Assembly (NCBI GenBank): GCA_963576725.1 | Contig: OY755246.1 | Location: 73,525,467 to 73,589,466 of the forward strand | Length of the DNA: 64,000 nucleotides | Source: Azorinus chamasolen | Taxonomy: Eukaryota > Mollusca > Bivalvia > Cardiida > Solecurtidae | Direction of reading: 5' to 3' | In this document: one piece after another, positions 1 through 11,533 of the stretch | How the letters are laid out: each line of letters begins with the position of its first letter | Numbering within the stretch: the stretch's first letter is position 1 | Position numbers and translations under genes: made by a program | Notes under the pieces: generated by a model | Seen by the model: only the letters and a program-made list of their open reading frames with translations | Databases searched by the model: none | Told to the model about the DNA's origin: nothing

Positions 1-82
1 TGTTTTTGTGGGTTTCGTGCTATTTACAGATATCGATGCACTTTGCTGGTAGGTATACAAGGCGGGTTCAGTTACCGGCCAT
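1..82 (-). pseudogene. Inverted fragment of Ty3/gypsy-like gag 3' end
   Basis: These 82 bases are an exact reverse complement of positions 7423-7504, the C-terminal part of the gag ORF at 5627-7540. Similarity stops abruptly at 83. The fragment reads leftward, so the rest of a second copy may lie outside the window on the minus strand. It is only a scrap of coding sequence here. Seen directly; the off-window continuation is inference. Confidence 0.8.
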
Positions 83-109
83 ATTGTTTTTTACATATAA
101 TTCGGACGG

Positions 110-1180
110 TCGGTTCAGGGGGTGTCACACTAGAGCGTATGGCACGAACGTATACGAACGTATGAGAAAAAATGCTAATATGCTCGCATACGCAGATATA
201 CGCTAGGAGTGTTAGGCATACGTCGTATACGTTTCAGGTACGCTTGCAATACGTCGGAGATAGAGGATCTGTTGCGAATTGTCTTTTTAGATCACATGTT
301 CCTAAACGAGCCTTAGAAAATGTCATTAAGCGAGCCTTGGCGAGCTTAATAACATTTTCTTGGTGAGTTTAGGAACATGTGATCTTAAAAGACAACCAGC
401 ATCAGATTCTTTTTCTCACATAACAAATAAGCGTATTTTCGTCGTTTAAATGATATGTAAACATCGGTTTCCATGGTTTGACGTCATATCTGATGTATGA
501 CGTCATATATACGTTCTAAAGTGATATTACACGTGTTACAGATAAGGGAATCTTAACCCGTTGTTCTAACTCGGAGATAAGGAAACGTATGTGAGAATAC
601 GTTCTCATATGCAGAAGCCGAAAATAATTTTGAACATGTTAGAAAAAGTTCAGCGTATACGAGCGTATGAATTATTGGTTACGCATACCTTCATCATACG
701 CTAAGCACGCGTTGAATAGAGTGTCGGTAAAGGTACGTTATTTATAGGTCAAATACGTTTCACATACGGTGGCAAGAAGGCGGTCAGTAAAGTTATCATA
801 TGGATAGCGTATCAGTAACGTAATTGTAACGTATGTCTAACGAACGACATATAACCTATTTCTGGCTATCCAAACGCTACTCAAGCGCTCACATGCGGTA
901 AGTATACGTTACTCATATTCTCGCATACGCTACGTATACGCTGATTTAAGCTACACTGACGGTGACATAAGTTGACACACACTCGTATACGTTTCTCATG
1001 CGCTGCATATACGCCATATATAAGGTACGCATACGCTATTCATGCGCTGTTAATACGTTCATCGAAGACAGTGTTGGAAATATTCGGGTTTATACGCTCA
1101 ACAATTGTGCGTATGATCAGTTTTTAATACGCTATGCATACGTTCGTCTCATACGCTATAGTGTGTTTTATTAATACGTG
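110..1180. repeat. TACG-rich degenerate repeat region
   Basis: This stretch is strikingly enriched in short CG-containing words such as GTATACG, CATACGC, AACGTA and TACGTT on both strands, denser than anywhere else in the window. It is interrupted at 279-395 by a hairpin element. No coding potential is convincing. Clustered short motifs in both orientations resemble subterminal transposase-binding repeats of cut-and-paste elements, but no terminal inverted repeat was found, so the class is unknown. Confidence 0.5.
279..395. mobile_element. 117-bp near-perfect palindrome (hairpin MITE-like)
   Basis: Arms of about 55 bases are reverse complements with few mismatches. The left arm starts TTGTCTTTTTAGATCACATG and the right arm ends with its complement at 395; the centre lies near 335-340. 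It splits the TACG-rich region. A compact foldback or MITE-like insertion is the simplest reading. No target duplication could be fixed and no transposase is present. Confidence 0.6.
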
Positions 1181-1962
1181 TAAAGTCCACCGACATATGT
1201 AATAAGGTACTAGATCATTGATCCATATGCCGTATCATTTTATGTAGCCCGAAGAATAAAGCGGCCCAGTTACTCATGCTATAATAATTTCTAAATAAGC
1301 GTGCTGTCGGTTAAGTTGTTCATCAGTTTAAAACGAGATCTAGATCTAGATATTTTATTGATAATCAGTGATGTGTTGTATATTAAATAATATGATGAAT
1401 AAACAAAGTTAAGAGATCTGTTAGTTAAGAAATAATGTCTATCTGGATCTGGATCTATGTTGATAAGCTATTGATCTTCATTCACTTATCACTCTTTGTT
1501 TTGGTTAGGCATTCTGTTAACGCCAGTGTCCTGATCAGTTTCAACAGTGACCCACGAGTGCGTTCAGCTAGAGGTCCCTTCAATTAGTCAGTTGGGAAAT
1601 ATCCCTGGTAATGGGTTGGTGTTGAATTGTGTTCAGGTCCCAGGTGAAGTGACAGCTTCGGTCCTAGATCCAAAACCCATCCCAACATCTAGCGACCTCT
1701 CGACGATCTGATTCCATGTTTTGCCAACTCTTAAAAAGCTTTTGATTGTTATATATGGGTTACCCAACGAAACCTATCAATCTTCAATGAATTTATCGCA
1801 TTTCGTTCCACGAAATGCTTTAATTTAAATGGTTTCAATTGCAATGCCCATACAGGCATTCTTGTCTAAATTGTAAAGCTTCTCAACCTTCTACGTCGTG
1901 TTCTGTAAAACCAGGAGGGCTTAGTCCAGGCCTTTAGGGGACCTACACAAACCGTCTGAGGG
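1181..1962. other. Unassigned noncoding stretch
   Basis: AT-rich sequence without a convincing reading frame, RNA gene or repeat. Nothing recognisable was seen. Confidence 0.4.
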
Positions 1963-2007
1963 CTAACCGAACGCTGCCTCTGCAACCCAGGGTCAGCGTT
2001 CGGTTAG
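1963..2007. other. Perfect 14-bp stem-loop
   Basis: CTAACCGAACGCTG at 1963-1976 is followed 17 bases later by its exact reverse complement at 1994-2007. The stem is GC-richer than the surroundings. It could be a structured RNA, a cruciform or the end of an old element; nothing around it decides. Confidence 0.6.
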
Positions 2008-4738
2008 GCCCATGTATATGCCAGCGTCTAGGCCAAATAGACACAGCCAGCAGTTGTTATTTATCCTTGGGAAAACCCCCCAATTAACAGAAAAAATCTG
2101 ATATTACCATGAAATCTAGGGACGGGGCGATTTCTTATGTTGGTAAAATTTGTGGTCCAACCCTTTTGTATTGCCATCTGTATTATATACATTAAGTAAT
2201 TTCTACTTATCTAATTATATAGTGTCTTCATAAATGTTCATATTGCATATTGTTGACAATTTACAATAAAATATAATTAAACTATGAGCATTGTAAGGCG
2301 TTTCTATGACGCAATAATGGGTATACAAAATCGCATCACAGACTCCGAATAATAACAGGTATCAGGGCAGGATCTTCAGGTCTAGGTATCATTTATTATA
2401 TAATTTAATGGGATGTCTCATACTTCCAGATGAGTCATGGCTAGATAGTAACAGCCTGCAGCTTTACACAAACAGTGCAGGGTCTGCTGGGCTAGGTTGC
2501 GGTTGTTTTCTTAGTGGTGAGTGGTGTTATTTTCAGTGGCCGGTGTAGCGGTGGTCAGGAAAGGTAATCAAAGTACTGGCAGTACTGAAGGTTTCGGACA
2601 TAATATATATTATGTATATTGATTGTTTGCTGTGGATTTTTCTGAAAGTCATGTCAGTAGTTTGGAAGACATTTAAGAATTGTTTATGAACATGTCACAC
2701 ACAGGGCGATTCCAATAGCTCAACTTGCAACTTTGTGCCAATAGAGCCAAAATTGATAGTTTAATGTAATATAGAGCCATCACTCAATTATTTGAAAGAA
2801 TGGGTCATACTTCTGCTACTATCTGGTGGATCATAACAGCATGCATCATTCACTTATCCATATATACACTTCCACCAATTTTAGACTTATTCCTTATGAT
2901 TCTAAATACCCTACAAATGATTGCCAAATATACTGTGGGGGTGATATTAGCAATATGACAAATTATAAAGTAACAAATATATTTCAACTTAGCATGGCAG
3001 GATACAACAGGGAAAATAAAATTAACTAGAAAATTGTTTCAAAGACACTGATGCATCCCTCCCCTTAACAATAGTGTCTCTATATCAAGCACTTATATAT
3101 ATGTTTCGTTGAATACGTTAGAAGGAATACTTGAAGGAAATTATTAATGGTAGACCTTCAGTTTACAAATACATATGACTTTTACAAAGCAGTGATCGAG
3201 AAGTATTGGTGAAACTATCCTTGTTTATAAAAGAAGCCTAATTCTATCGTCTCTAATGTAACTGTGTGATTTTAAAATGGATGGAATTTAATCAAGATAC
3301 CTGATGTCACTATTTTCAAATCAAAGTCTTGTTCTACATTCCCAAATCACCAGAAATGTCTTTTTCGTATGTGCAATTTCCTCTTTTTTGCGCCCCCATC
3401 CCACCTGGTTTACCTGTTTTCCTCCGACAAACACCTTCTACATTACATGTTATGTAGTTTATTTATATATAATTCACGTTGACATTGTTAAAAAATACAT
3501 GTATAATAGACGATGTACTATGTACAAGTCTGAATAAATATATGTTCTGTTCTGTTCTGTTAGAATGTTCTGTTAGAATCAGTCAATGTGGATTTACCAT
3601 GTTTCCTAAAACACATCTCCTATAATTACGATTTCTAATTTCCCGTTGGCAAGAGTGCATTCAGCAATGTTTATCGTTAATTGAATATGATCTGTGATCT
3701 GATACTGCATTTTATAATAAGGTGACCAATGGTCATAAAAGACACGCTCCATGGACACGGCGATGCTAATTCAGTGGAAGCAGTGATAAGAAATCCAATA
3801 TTCTTCTCTTGGTTCTTTCAATACATGTATATACCAGAGTATATGTAACTACAAGCGACTGCCGTGGTTGTCTTTAAATCAGATTCGTCCAGTATAAAGC
3901 TACCAGTCCATCATAAAGACATCTAATTAAACATATTTGGATGATCCGATTTAACGAGGTTGACACGAACTGTAAGATTTACATTGTTTTGGCTTAGTAA
4001 AATCAACCTGAAGTTGTCGGCAAAAATGACTTCAGGTGTTAAGTCAATTAAAGTGGGTTCATTGTATATGAATACGATTCATTTCTTTACTTTTTAAATT
4101 TAGCAAACTATTTTAATGCTTGTTATCTTAAAATATGTCGGTGGCTGACTTGAAGCGTGGTTATAATCAGAAAATAAGCAGACAGAGTTTTATTAGTTCT
4201 GCTTCCAATATTTGCGATGGCATGCTTGAAGGTCCCTCCCCAATATACATGTGTATATGTATCTCCAAGCGAATTGACCTGTTATAACTACTTCTATCTC
4301 ATGAATATTGTAGCATCCGCGATGCACTCATGTACGTCGACTTCTGACCCCAGAGACAGAGGATGAAATACACCGTGCATCGTGTTGTCATTCCAGTTTC
4401 ACTTGCTAGAAAGCTGTATCTTTTCTTACTTGACTTGGCACATGCATGTTTAATCCTCATATTTATTTGTTTAGCTGAAGTGCTCTCGATTTTAGGGCCT
4501 AGTATGTGAGATGCTACAGCATAATGTCCGCCATCTTGGTTGCTACAGTGATGCATTGTGGGTTGTTTACTATAGAAATAACGCCCAAAGCAGACAGAAT
4601 TACCATAGCTATGCCAAAAAGAAAGGCTCAAGATATCTATTTCCCTATGGTACATATTTATTTTGGGATTTTGTTGGCGAGTTTCCATGATCAAACTAGT
4701 TTGTAATATTTTCAAACAGTATAACATAGTTCTTCATA
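2008..4738. other. Unassigned noncoding stretch
   Basis: AT-rich DNA. Features seen are a short TTCTG-type repeat near 3545-3580 and, at 4528-4564, a YY1-like word (CCGCCATCTTGG) close to an AACCCACAATGCAT word read on the minus strand, which resembles a ZNF143/Staf site. A 142-codon minus-strand frame at 4299-4727 has no recognisable domain and probably arose by chance. No supported gene. Confidence 0.35.
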
Positions 4739-5514
4739 TGTAACCGGAGGCTGAATGTTTTCACGCGCGTTACCTAGCATTTCCAACCACCAACCAGTAT
4801 TTGACTATTCAACCACTTGATCAGCCCGTCAAAACTTGACGGTTTCCAGTCTGTTTTGACGGGGACGAATCACGTGACCTTTTTCCAACCTTCTTTTTGT
4901 CAGTTTCCTACCACTTTTGACTGGGAATCTGAGCGCGAGTATAAAAGAGCCGGATTTTTGGCTGAGAATCAGAGAGTTGAGGGAGTTGAGCTAGGGTCAA
5001 GAACTACGCTAGCCTGTTTCAGAAATATACATTCTAATGGTGAGCATTTTAAGGCATACGAATAGAACATAGATGAAAGCATTTCATTTTATGACAGAAT
5101 TTCGACTGATCTATAGAATAAATGCAGATCTTGGCATTTTACAGATTTAAAGCTTTATTCGAATTACGCGGTTTTGCAACTTATTTATAAAATACTTTGG
5201 TCGCTGACGTTGTGCTGTAGCTACCGATCCACCACCTAGATTTATATCATTAAGACTGAGATTGACATAAGCAGATCGATTGGATCTTGATCCATTGATA
5301 AATTCACTTACAAGAGCTATTTGCAAGAGGTTTGCCGTGTGTGGTGTTTACTAGGCCCATAGTATGATAAGTTGTTTGAGTTGTATGTATCTATTTGTGG
5401 AAGAATCTAGAGAATTCTGAATAACAATCACCACAATATTTTAAATTGATATCGTCTCGATTTATTTATATTTTATCCCCTCACGTTAATCAAGGTCCAT
5501 AGCTGGGCGTAACA
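4739..5514 (+). mobile_element. Probable 5' LTR of gag-bearing Ty3/gypsy-like element
   Basis: The segment starts TGTAACC and ends GTAACA, giving the TG...CA ends of an LTR. It has a TATA box (GTATAAAAG, 4939-4947) and a polyadenylation signal (AATAAA, 5117-5122) in the order expected for U3-R-U5. Just after its end, 5519-5537 (TGGTGACAGAGCGGTGGGA) sits where a tRNA primer site should be and is close to the complement of a tRNA-Leu 3' end. The gag ORF follows 112 bases later. No second copy is in the window, so the ends are inferred. Confidence 0.5.
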
Positions 5515-5626
5515 TTTATGGTGACAGAGCGGTGGGATTTGGTATTTTAACCAGATCCAGCGATACGAACCTATCTTTTGAATATCTTAAGTAAATTAGT
5601 AACAGTTTACGCTACCAATAGTAATC

Positions 5627-7540
5627 ATGCACAGCCCAAGACCCGTTGATAGTGAGGGTGTGATTTCCTTCAAACCAGTTACCCGTTCGCCACGCAACTC
5701 ACATAGTGAACTGTCCAGTCCTTATCACTCACCCAAGGGAAGACCCAGTGAATCAACTATACACGAGAGACCGATCTCGCCGGAGATCATTGTTCAAAGG
5801 CAAAGTCCAAGACATAGTTCTGCGCATACACATTTAAATCAGTCCACAACACATGAGCACATGGCAAGAAGTCAGACCAGTACACAGCTTGATTTAGGTG
5901 ACAAACAGAATGATACGACAGGAAACTACAACACAGAAGTAGCCAGTATTCTGTCCAATATAACAGATGTACTCACCCAGATGAGCAGTCAGTTAAATTC
6001 CTTAAAATCCAGTCAAAAGAATACACACAACGTGAATCCAGATACACAAAACACACACCATAATCAACATGCTGATAGAGTGACGTCATACAGCTCACGT
6101 AATAGTGACGTAGCCACATTCCAGACTAGGAATTACCCAATTTACTCTAATAAAAGCCCCAGGGTTTCATGTAGAGATACCATACATAGTATAGATAAGC
6201 AAGCTTCAGAAAGGGCACATCAGTCTCCCCCAAAACAGGCACCAAACAGAGTTTATCACAACCATACACAAGAAACGAATACATGTGTAGACCCTGACAA
6301 TTACAGACATATTGCCCATACTATACAAAACAAGCACCCAAGCCAATATTATGCCAATGAATCTTTAAGGACAAGGCAGGTACCATCAGCAATGTTGGAT
6401 CCAGATCAAAACACTCGAAACAACAACAGTGTAGACTTAGATCCAGCAGTGCAAACCAGATATAGGTCAGATAGTGTGGCACTCCAACCCCAAGAGTACA
6501 ATGAAAGGGTTTTGACCCAACAACTTAGTAGACCCAAACGGTTGAATGATTTGGGAGGCATCAAGATCAGTCCATTCACAGGCGATGAAGAGTGGCGTGT
6601 TTGGCATGCGAGGTTCGAAACCATCACTCAAAGGTTTGGACTGACAGAAGATGAAAAGCTAGACCACCTTCTACCAAGAATAGAGGGCAAAGCAGCAGAC
6701 TTTGTTTTCACCCAGCTACCTTCAAGCTTTCTGTCTAGTTACAAACAAGTTACACATGAACTTGATTGTAGATACAGAGTGATTGAGACACCAAGGGCAT
6801 TTGCAGCCAAATTCAGTCGTAGGACCCAGAGGGTAGGCGAAACCGCTGAACAGTATGCCGCTGATTTGAAGGTCTTATACGACAAAGCCCATGGGTACAG
6901 AGACAGACAAACACGTGAAGAAGACCTAGTACGAAAGTTCTTGGATGGTCTGAGAGACGACGATGTGAGATTCGAGGTCGAATATCACAAAGAACCAACA
7001 ACAATAGACGAGGCAGTTTTTCATGTGGTGAACCTGCTTCAAACCCGTCGAAGAGAGTTTCATGACAGACGCCAAAGAGAGAGCACAAGGCGGCTAGAGG
7101 ATGAAAGAACTTATACATGTAGCAAGGATAAAGAGCAACATGAGACACCCTCTAATCAAGAGAACCACCTTCAGACCAGTTGCAAGAGAAATGATTGTGC
7201 CAACGTAACAGAATCGAAAGGTTTAGAAGAAATCCTCGAGAAAATATTAAAGAAGCTCGACAACATTGAAGAAAGTAAGCCGACAGCCACAGAGAAGCAA
7301 GCTGGCAAGAGAGGAAAAATTGTCGAATGCTTCAACTGCAGAAAAATGGGTCACTTTGCTCGTGACTGCCCCGAAAGAAAACATAGGAGAGAGAGGTCGA
7401 CTGGGGAGCAGTTTGAAAAGCAATGGCCGGTAACTGAACCCGCCTTGTATACCTACCAGCAAAGTGCATCGATATCTGTAAATAGCACGAAACCCACAAA
7501 AACATTTCACAAAGAAAGTTCGTGCAATGAAAGATTATAA
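5627..7540 (+). CDS. gag: Gag-like polyprotein of a Ty3/gypsy-type LTR retrotransposon
   Basis: Structural protein that would package element RNA into cytoplasmic particles. The uninterrupted 637-residue frame starts at the first ATG after the presumed LTR and primer site. Residues 1-300 are polar, rich in S/N/Q/H and low-complexity. Residues about 305-480 form a retrotransposon capsid-like region (GGIKISPFTGDEEWRVWHAR start, then EDEKLDHLLPRIEGKAADF and ADLKVLYDKA). A single CCHC zinc knuckle follows (CFNCRKMGHFARDC, near residue 570). Protease, RT and integrase are absent downstream: after 7540 no related frame continues. Either pol was deleted or this copy is 3'-truncated. An inverted copy of its C-terminal end lies at 1-82. 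The open frame suggests a fairly recent insertion. The domain call is firm; activity is unlikely without pol. Confidence 0.85.
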   Translation: MHSPRPVDSEGVISFKPVTRSPRNSHSELSSPYHSPKGRPSESTIHERPISPEIIVQRQSPRHSSAHTHLNQSTTHEHMARSQTSTQLDLGDKQNDTTGNYNTEVASILSNITDVLTQMSSQLNSLKSSQKNTHNVNPDTQNTHHNQHADRVTSYSSRNSDVATFQTRNYPIYSNKSPRVSCRDTIHSIDKQASERAHQSPPKQAPNRVYHNHTQETNTCVDPDNYRHIAHTIQNKHPSQYYANESLRTRQVPSAMLDPDQNTRNNNSVDLDPAVQTRYRSDSVALQPQEYNERVLTQQLSRPKRLNDLGGIKISPFTGDEEWRVWHARFETITQRFGLTEDEKLDHLLPRIEGKAADFVFTQLPSSFLSSYKQVTHELDCRYRVIETPRAFAAKFSRRTQRVGETAEQYAADLKVLYDKAHGYRDRQTREEDLVRKFLDGLRDDDVRFEVEYHKEPTTIDEAVFHVVNLLQTRRREFHDRRQRESTRRLEDERTYTCSKDKEQHETPSNQENHLQTSCKRNDCANVTESKGLEEILEKILKKLDNIEESKPTATEKQAGKRGKIVECFNCRKMGHFARDCPERKHRRERSTGEQFEKQWPVTEPALYTYQQSASISVNSTKPTKTFHKESSCNERL

Positions 7541-8635
7541 TTTTATTAACTGTGACGATATACATTCGAGTAGACCAACTTATTTTAGTCGTATACAGTG
7601 TAAATTTACGACACCATTATCACACTATTGATGATTAATTGCGAATCAGAAGACAATGGAAACAATGTGATTTGGGCGCCTTATGCGTCCCTTTTATCAA
7701 TGACAATTCGGTGTGCAGTATGTTGCTTCTATCACATACACAATTCACAAATACAAAGAGCTCAAGTTCCAATAACAATCGATTATTATTGAACAATACT
7801 CGTATTTATATCTCTCATTTTGTGCTGTGTTCTATGTCTCTTATTGTAATTTGTATTGTCATTAGTTTTTCTGTTTTACAGACGGTTTCTAAATGATGGT
7901 ATTTATATCATTATGTATAGTTTTGTATATTCTCTTATATTTGATGTATAATTCTTCATATATAGAGGTAAATTAAGAATCAATCAAAGCTATGTATCAA
8001 TTATCAATTATGTATCAGTTAAGTAGCTAGCAAGATAAAATGAAAACTACCAGAGAAATTTCCATTAATGATGTCAGTCGCCAACGCCATTCCAGTCTGA
8101 ATGTTTTGCAGATATACTTAGAGCAGCTATATTGTTACAAAAGTCATCTGCCATTACTACCTTTCGAGTCCCTCCTCCCTTGCCAATCTGAAAGCACGGT
8201 ATTTCGACCCCGTCGAAAATTACTTTGTTCTTCCCGATATGGAACCCTGAAATCGTCTTCACTATATAATATAAAGTGAAACAATATTATGTGTCAATGG
8301 GAGGTTTTACTTCAAATTTTCACCCATGATAAGCTGTCAACCTTGATGTGAAGATTTTCTTAAAGAATGTAATTATTGCTCTGACCATTTTACCAGAGTT
8401 ATGGGACTCTGAAATTTTCTTCACTGTATAACACAGTTTTGTATATTCTCTTATATTGATGTATAATTCTTCATATATAGAGGTAAATTAAGAACCAAAG
8501 CAAAAGGGTCCGTTTCCAAAACCTGGTACCAATCCTCGAGTCATTCCAGACCGATTTCTGTCGACGATCTACAATCTTAGACTGGGTTATTGTTGACATC
8601 ATCACTTTAGGTTAACACAAGGGAGTATACAAATA
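7541..8635. repeat. Noncoding stretch with short direct repeats
   Basis: A ~60-bp segment (AGTTTTGTATATTCTC... to TTAAGAA) occurs at 7919-7979 and again at 8435-8494, almost identical. A shorter pair, GAAAT-x-TCTTCACT-x-TATA, occurs near 8250 and 8411. This indicates local tandem duplication or remnants of a ~515-bp element. No pol sequence of the preceding gag element was found, and no gene is supported. Confidence 0.5.
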
Positions 8636-11533
8636 GAGTATCCAATAATTACTAAGTGCAATAGTAAGAGGTGTATGTGTTGCAATTTCATTTCTACTAG
8701 ATCAACAATTAAATCTCTTGTTAATGGTAGAGTGTTTAGTGTGAAGATTAATTCTGATTTAGACTGAAACTCATCTAATATTATATATGTTCTTACATGA
8801 AATGCGCCACGTTGTGGCATTCAATATGTAGGTCAGACAGGACGTTCTTTAAAAACTAGGTTTCGTGAACACAGTTACCATTGCCGGATCAAAAAAGTAC
8901 GCAATTTTCTTTACCAGCATTTTCGTCATACAGGTCATTCTTTCAAATATGTTTCGGTTCAACCAGTAGAACAAATTTATTATGATTCTAAAACTACTGG
9001 TAGTTTAAAATCTAAAGCTCGTTTTATCACAGAGCTAGACTGGATAAAGAAATTACAAACACCTTTTCCTTTAGGCCTTAATGATAACATTTTCCAAAGC
9101 GGCAACATTTCTAAAGATCCAAGTATCGATATTTTCTCTATATTTTCTATTCGAACACGTAAAAGTAGATCACATGGCAGACGTAGAAATGGTAATATTA
9201 AGCGTAAATTACGTCGTAATATGTCTAGTCATGATTTACATACTATTCTAAAACAAACTGGTAAACATTCTATGTTATCTTGTTTATCGTCTTTACCCTT
9301 TTCCTGTCTTAAGTCAATAGACGAAGAGGCTGATAAAATCTATATGCGTACAGATCCGTTAATTAATACTGCCTCACTTATACAAAGTTACACACAGCAT
9401 GTTCTTCGTCCACGTATTGATAAAGAATCTGAACATAAAAGACATTTTCTGAAACTTCAGTTCCTAAATAAAGGTATCGATTTTATTGATATTCAAAGTA
9501 TATTTCGTGATAAGAATGTTATCGATGCTATTCCCAAATATTTCATCAACTCTGAATCACCTATCATCTGTTATAAATATAATAAACCTCTTAGAAATGT
9601 TATTTTTAACTACAATAAAATTGTCTCTGACTTAAATATTGATGTTAATACCCCTATTTCTTGAGATTGTAGCATTTCTAGCTTTTGCTATAAACCAGTT
9701 GGTCATGTCATTACTGGTAATTTTGATATCATTAAGGATAAACGTCTCAGGACCCTCCTAACTAAAGGACCTAAATATAGATTACCTTCCCTTATTGATT
9801 GTGACGCTTGTCGAACTCATATTGCGGAAGCTATTCAAGAATTCTGCATCAAATGGTGTCGACGAGAACATGCTGATGTTAATGCCCTTTCGGATTGGAA
9901 GAAATGTATTTTCGATATTATTGATACGCGAATAACTTTTTACAAATCTAATTACCATCTTTTACCACCTCGACCTAGAGTTACATTTCGCTACTTGAAG
10001 AAAAACATTTCTAATTTTCATTCAGATTATGTTCTTGTTCCTGCTGACAAGGCATCAAACAATGTAATCATTATTTGAAGATTGTATTATGTTGATGTTT
10101 TAAAGAAGGAGCTAACTGATTCAAAAACTTATATAACAGTTCAAACACCTGAAAAAGATATAGTCTCGGAATATGTAAAAATTTGCAATATTTTTAAGTC
10201 TGGTCCTAACATAAAACAACATAAACTTTCTACTTTGTACTGGATTCCGAAACTACATAAAAACCCTTATAAGTCACGTTTTATTGCCAACTCTAGCTGT
10301 TGTACCACTACTAAATTATCTATACTTTTGACGTCCTGTCTTACTACGATCAAAGAACATGTTAAACGCTACTGTGATAAAATATATGAAAATTCTGGTA
10401 TTAATGTTTTTTGGTCCATAAAAAATTCAAATGATGTTTTAACAAAACTTGAAAATGAACAATATAACATTTCTTTACTGAGCTCTTATGATTTCTCTAC
10501 ACTCTATACTACTCTACCTCACCATCTTATAAAGGATAAACTTATTAAATTAATAGAAAAAACCTTTGCCAGAGAAAACAAAATGTTCATTGCTTGTAAT
10601 GTTCAACGTTCATTCTTTTCGAATTCAGAAGTTGAACATTACACAATGTGGACTTGCCTTGATGTTTGTAGATCTCTTACCTTTCTTCTAGATAATATAT
10701 TTGTGCGTTATGGGGATACCATATATCGTCAAGTGGGTACAAATTGTGCCCCTCTTGTTGCAGATTTGTTTTTGTATTGCTAAGAAAGGGATTTTATGCT
10801 TAGCTTAAAACCTGATACACAGACCGATATTGTTAATGCTTTTAACAAAACTTCAAGGTATTTAGACGATATTTTGAATTTAGATAATCCTTATTTTGAT
10901 ACTATGGTTTCTTCAATCTACCCAAAAGAACTGTCTTTAAACAAGGCTAATAAATCTGACATTAGTGCTTCATTTTTAGATTTGAATCTTTCAATTACAA
11001 ATGATAAAGTTTCGTCCAAAGTATACGATAAAAGAGAAGATTTTAATTTTAAAATTGTTAATTATCCTTTTCTAGATGGGGATGTGCCACGTTCTACATC
11101 TTATGGGGTTTATATTTCTCAACTTATTAGGTTTGCCCGAGCCTGTTCTTTGCTTGAAGATTTTAACAGACGTAATTTAGTTATAACTGATAAACTTCTT
11201 AAGCAAGGTTACAGATATCACAAACTTCGGAAAACCTTTTCTAAATTTTATTATCGAAATTTACCTCTCATTAGTAAATATAATTGCAATCTACGGACGT
11301 TACTGCGACAAGGCATTTCTCAACCAGAATTTTATGGGGATGATATCTACAAACTTAGGAAAATTCGGGGTCATATCCATTTTCATGATTTGTTTATAAA
11401 ATGCATTAAAACATGTAAAAAGAAAGGTTATGATCCTATTATATTGCAACACACTGCATGTTTGGTTATCGACCCTTTTACAGTCGGTAGCTACGCTTCC
11501 CTCTTTGCTTGCGCGATGACAGGCCGAGGGTAG
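8636..11533 (+). pseudogene. Naiad polyprotein: GIY-YIG endonuclease + RT, with four in-frame UGA (putative Sec) codons
   Basis: One frame runs from 8636 to the TAG at 11531-11533. Domain order: Cys cluster (CNSKRCMCC); GIY-YIG nuclease at about 8801-9090 (CGIQYVGQTGR, then FREH, HFRHTGH and ITELDWIKKL); linker; PLE reverse transcriptase from about 10040 (WIPKLHKNPYKSRFIANSS, motif A DFSTLY, motif C YLDD at 10859-10870); thumb. The frame is broken only by UGA at 8765, 8798, 9662 and 10076, plus one true nonsense codon, TAA at 10781, where other copies read Tyr (TAC). The UGAs at 8798, 9662 and 10076 match cysteine positions of related proteins. A 15-nt in-frame deletion near 10734 removes the GIPM part of the RT motif kept in N2-N4, so this copy is probably inactive. 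The endonuclease would nick target DNA for target-primed reverse transcription. Confidence 0.88.

Noticed and set aside
4299..4727. 142-codon minus-strand ORF
   Set aside because: No recognisable domain or motif, atypical composition, and an overlapping plus-strand frame; probably chance.
10781..10783. TAA in N1 as another recoded codon
   Set aside because: Other copies have TAC (Tyr) here and UAA is not a Sec codon, so this is an ordinary nonsense mutation.
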